Assembly: GCA_001464455.1 (NCBI GenBank)
Contig: LNEI01000017.1
Coordinates: forward strand, 62,001-126,000
Direction of reading: 5' to 3'
DNA from: Acidobacteria bacterium Ga0077534
GTDB taxonomy: Bacteria > Acidobacteriota > Blastocatellia > Pyrinomonadales > Pyrinomonadaceae
DNA: 64,000 bases
The notes under the pieces are model-generated. The model ran no database searches, was not told the DNA's origin, and was given only the letters and a program-made list of their open reading frames with translations. The translations under genes were made by a program, and so were the position numbers. Below are positions 62,265 through 64,000 of the stretch, in pieces; positions within the stretch are counted from its first letter, which is position 1, and each line of letters opens with the position of its first letter.

Positions 62265-62347
62265 TGATCGGGAGTTTAATTATCTTGCAGCTTAGCAGGG
62301 TATAGAAACGCGTCAATGCGCCATGGCCTGCGGCTCCGCATCTGGAT

Positions 62348-62965
62348 TCACCAACCCTGCGGTTTGTGAAACGTGCCATTGGCGTCGGTTAGCGGAGTTG
62401 AAAACTGGCTCGCCGCGAGTACGCCGGGCCTGATCTTCTTGATTGGAACGCCGGCCCTCTGGAGATGAAAACTCGGATTCTTCTGGGGATTGGCTAGAGC
62501 GATGGGGAAACCTAGTTCGTCGCGAACGATTAAGATCGCTTCGAGTAGATCGGAATCGTTAGATATTACGACGGCTCCTTCGTAGGCTTTCTTGTAAGCG
62601 TCGTGCAGTAAATGCACGGCCAGGTTCACGTCAGAGCCTTTTTCTTCGGTTTTTATGACGTTAGCGTATTGTTGGGGAACAGTGCCCGCGACTAGCATCC
62701 GAACAGGTTTTGTCAGGAAGCGGCCTTCAATAATTTCAGCCTCCGGTCTTGTACCTAAGGCACGGAAGTAAGTTTGCTGGCGGATTGGTTGATCGGGGTC
62801 GCTCGGTCTTGCGGATACCCTGGCTGTAAAATATTTGACCTTCTCAACCTGATACTGGGGATAAAGTAGCTGGCACATCTTTACGATATCGAGCCACTTG
62901 TACTGCGTGTTCTTCAGTGCCCCGTAGTAGAGATTAAAGCCGTCGATATAGCAGAATATTTTCAT
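62348..62965 (-). CDS. NYN-domain (LabA/PIN-like) ribonuclease
   Basis: A 205-residue protein starting MKIFCYIDGFNLYYGAL. NYN/DUF88 acidic residues are all present: YIDGFN (Asp8), KGSDVNLAVHLL near 115 and ISNDSDLLEAI near 140. The fold is that of PIN-like metal-dependent RNases. ATG 62965 is chosen because family members begin at this point; the in-frame extension to 63031 crosses the hairpin at 62990-63019. Such genes are frequent cargo of mobile elements; the target RNA is unknown. Confidence 0.85.
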   Translation of the reverse strand: MKIFCYIDGFNLYYGALKNTQYKWLDIVKMCQLLYPQYQVEKVKYFTARVSARPSDPDQPIRQQTYFRALGTRPEAEIIEGRFLTKPVRMLVAGTVPQQYANVIKTEEKGSDVNLAVHLLHDAYKKAYEGAVVISNDSDLLEAILIVRDELGFPIALANPQKNPSFHLQRAGVPIKKIRPGVLAASQFSTPLTDANGTFHKPQGW

Positions 62966-62989
62966 GGGATTGAGAAAAGCTAAAAAGCA

Positions 62990-63019
62990 GAGGGCGAAGC
63001 AATTTCTCACTTCGCCCTC
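62990..63019 (-). terminator. Terminator-like hairpin just upstream of the NYN gene
   Basis: 10-bp perfect stem GAGGGCGAAG/CTTCGCCCTC with a 10-nt loop; on the minus strand it is followed by TGCTTTTTAGCTTTTC, 24 nt before the NYN ATG. Either an end for upstream transcription or an attenuator. Confidence 0.6.
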
Positions 63020-63137
63020 GCACCCACCCATCGAAACGAGTGGGGGAATATGCCCTAATACTAACGTACATCTAATTTTTGGTCAATACCTGGGCAATCG
63101 TACCGCAAAGCAACAAGGATAGCCCAGCAAATAAAAC

Positions 63138-63169
63138 AAGGCTGCCTGAGACGTAACTCAGAGAGCCTT
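63138..63169 (-). terminator. Intrinsic terminator of the DUF2958 gene
   Basis: Nested stems AAGGCT/AGCCTT and CTGAG/CTCAG with an ACGTAA loop; on the minus strand followed by GTTTTATTTG. Confidence 0.75.
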
Positions 63170-63202
63170 TTGATAGAATTCGAACCTGATCGGATAAGAT
63201 AA

Positions 63203-63529
63203 TTATGCCCCGTGCTCCTTTCGGAACCGGGCCAAGACCTCTTCAAATGAACCGGCCTCGAAGTAAATATCTCGTTCGATCCTAAAACCATTGACACAGA
63301 TGTCTTGAAGTTCGTTGAGCGAGAAGTAGCCCCACTCTTCTTCAAAGCCGATCACATATCCGAACATTCGAAAGTCTCCTTCACCGTCTTCACCTTCGGT
63401 TACAAACCAAGTCCAGTTGCCCGCCGGAAAGAAAAACTTTGCGTGGACAACTCGATCTCGTAACGGCACATTTTCCTGAGAATAGAGAGGCGGTATCGAA
63501 GCGCGCAGCTCCGCCGGAAGCAATTGCAT
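63203..63529 (-). CDS. DUF2958-containing protein
   Basis: A 108-residue protein behind AGGAGA. Motifs match DUF2958: LLPAELRASIPPLYSQE, AKFFFPAGNWTWFVTEG, FGYVIGFEEEWGYFSLNEL and IERDIYFE. The family is unassigned in function but is strongly linked to plasmids and conjugative elements, in agreement with the surrounding island. Monocistronic, with its own terminator. Confidence 0.88.
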   Translation of the reverse strand: MQLLPAELRASIPPLYSQENVPLRDRVVHAKFFFPAGNWTWFVTEGEDGEGDFRMFGYVIGFEEEWGYFSLNELQDICVNGFRIERDIYFEAGSFEEVLARFRKEHGA

Positions 63530-63991
63530 CGTATTATTTCTCCTTTGTTTTTTGTTTTGGGAAGCTCAGGAATCGTAGCAGACCGGGCGACTTTGTCAAC
63601 GACCGGACGATCAGCCATTTGGTCATCGCCACGCGATCTAAATGGCGAACCAAATATATGTAAGATTTGTCGCCGTTTCGTCAACTACAGATACGAAGCC
63701 GAGCTAGTTCTTGAAGAGAGTCAAAATAAATGCATATCCGCGAAGAAAGTGCTTGATTTTTTAGAAAACTAATGTATCATCGTGGCACGATCAAGCAGCA
63801 ATTATTATTGGGCGGTTAAGGAGATCCCGGTTCCCAGCATTACCCTTGACCTTGGCACTTAAATATTTCGGCTTGAAACTGAGAAAATCCCAGGTTACCC
63901 TTCGATTCCCACAGTTTCTAGAGTCCAAATTTTCTGAACTGTAGTTCGGCTTTTTTGTTGTTTTTCGATTTGAAGATAACAAGGAGGATTT
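63530..63991. other. Gene-poor stretch between DUF2958 gene and right-edge gene
   Basis: 462 nt with only short overlapping frames; none shows family motifs or a ribosome site. A terminator-like hairpin is at 63934-63956. It should contain divergent promoters for the two flanking genes, but I cannot place them. Confidence 0.4.
63934..63956 (+). terminator. Short terminator-like hairpin
   Basis: CTGAAC-TGTA-GTTCGG (with one GT pair) followed by CTTTTTTG, 36 nt before the last gene start. May end upstream transcription or be a leader attenuator. Confidence 0.45.
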
Positions 63992-64000
63992 ATGCAGGTT
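63992..64000 (+). CDS. Start of a gene cut by the window edge
   Basis: ATG at 63992 follows AAGGAGG at 5 nt, one of the best ribosome sites in the island. Only three codons (Met-Gln-Val) are visible, so no function can be given. Confidence 0.55.

Larger units (their letters stand above)
50696..64000. mobile_element. Integrated island (left part), tRNA-Met target
   Basis: Bounded on the left by a 3' tRNA-Met fragment. Contents are accessory throughout: defence-like operon, phage terminase remnant, structured element, plasmid-type Rep and origin-like repeats, primase zinc finger, NYN and DUF2958 proteins. No integrase is recognisable in the window, so it should lie further right or be lost. 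The extent to the right is unknown. Confidence 0.6.

Noticed and set aside
62164-62379. 71-residue minus-strand frame between NYN gene and terminator
   Set aside because: The overlapping frame at 62112-62264 is more protein-like and begins with ATG; this one is basic and without motif.
63400-63684. 94-residue minus-strand frame overlapping the DUF2958 gene
   Set aside because: Shares most of its length with a recognised gene in another frame; the DUF2958 frame has the ribosome site.

Overview
The window looks like a chromosomal segment of a Gram-negative bacterium, most plausibly an Acidobacteriota member of the Blastocatellia/Pyrinomonadaceae type. This is an inference with no marker gene behind it. 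It rests on outer-membrane genes (BamA, Skp-like, FabZ, LpxA, a lipid A type acyltransferase), an ECF sigma factor of the TIGR02999 type sitting 1 nt before a Ser/Thr kinase with TPR repeats, and very large secreted proteins built from beta-propeller, Calx-beta, delta-60, BACON and carboxypeptidase-regulatory-like domains.

Layout. 1-15 kb: mixed housekeeping and metabolic genes, namely an SGNH hydrolase, a PD-(D/E)XK protein, a two-component pair, a fatty-acid desaturase, an acyltransferase/CWC/cyanophycinase-like trio, a putative Zn protease, an NRAMP-like transporter, a TetR/SDR pair with matching operators, a frameshifted cyclase, a secreted DUF5648-like protein and phosphate acetyltransferase. 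15-19.3 kb: a 56-bp inverted-repeat element, a DUF1232 protein, a ClpC-type unfoldase and a REP-associated transposase (RAYT) framed by REP palindromes. 19.4-25.6 kb: envelope cluster bamA-skp-skp-fabZ-TM protein-lpxA. 25.6-35.7 kb: a 2,240-residue secreted mosaic protein, divergent from the ECF sigma/kinase pair. 35.7-42.9 kb: a complete histidine operon hisGDCBHAF(IE), preceded by a 21-codon leader with seven His codons, which points to attenuation control. 42.9-50.6 kb: a cohesin-like secreted protein, a zinc-ribbon protein, a NorD-like vWA protein, a Uup-type ABC-F ATPase, a small secreted protein and a spermidine-synthase-like protein.

50.7 kb to the right edge is an accessory island. 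It opens with a 3' fragment of tRNA-Met(CAU), the usual scar of integration into a tRNA gene, and has no matching 5' half in the window. It carries a tightly packed four-gene operon (Eco57I-type DNA methylase, PD-(D/E)XK nuclease, dGTPase, and a 204-aa protein with weak primase-like motifs) that looks like an undescribed defence system. Next come a phage terminase remnant, a strongly folded 278-nt element with nested 12- and 18-bp stems, a plasmid-type replication initiator, a 23-bp tandem-repeat region resembling an iteron origin, a CHC2-type primase zinc-finger protein, a NYN nuclease, a DUF2958 protein and the first codons of another gene. The right end of the island is not in the window.

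Degenerate heptanucleotide tandem arrays recur at seven places, including two inside the NorD-like coding sequence. Several of them are arranged as palindromes.
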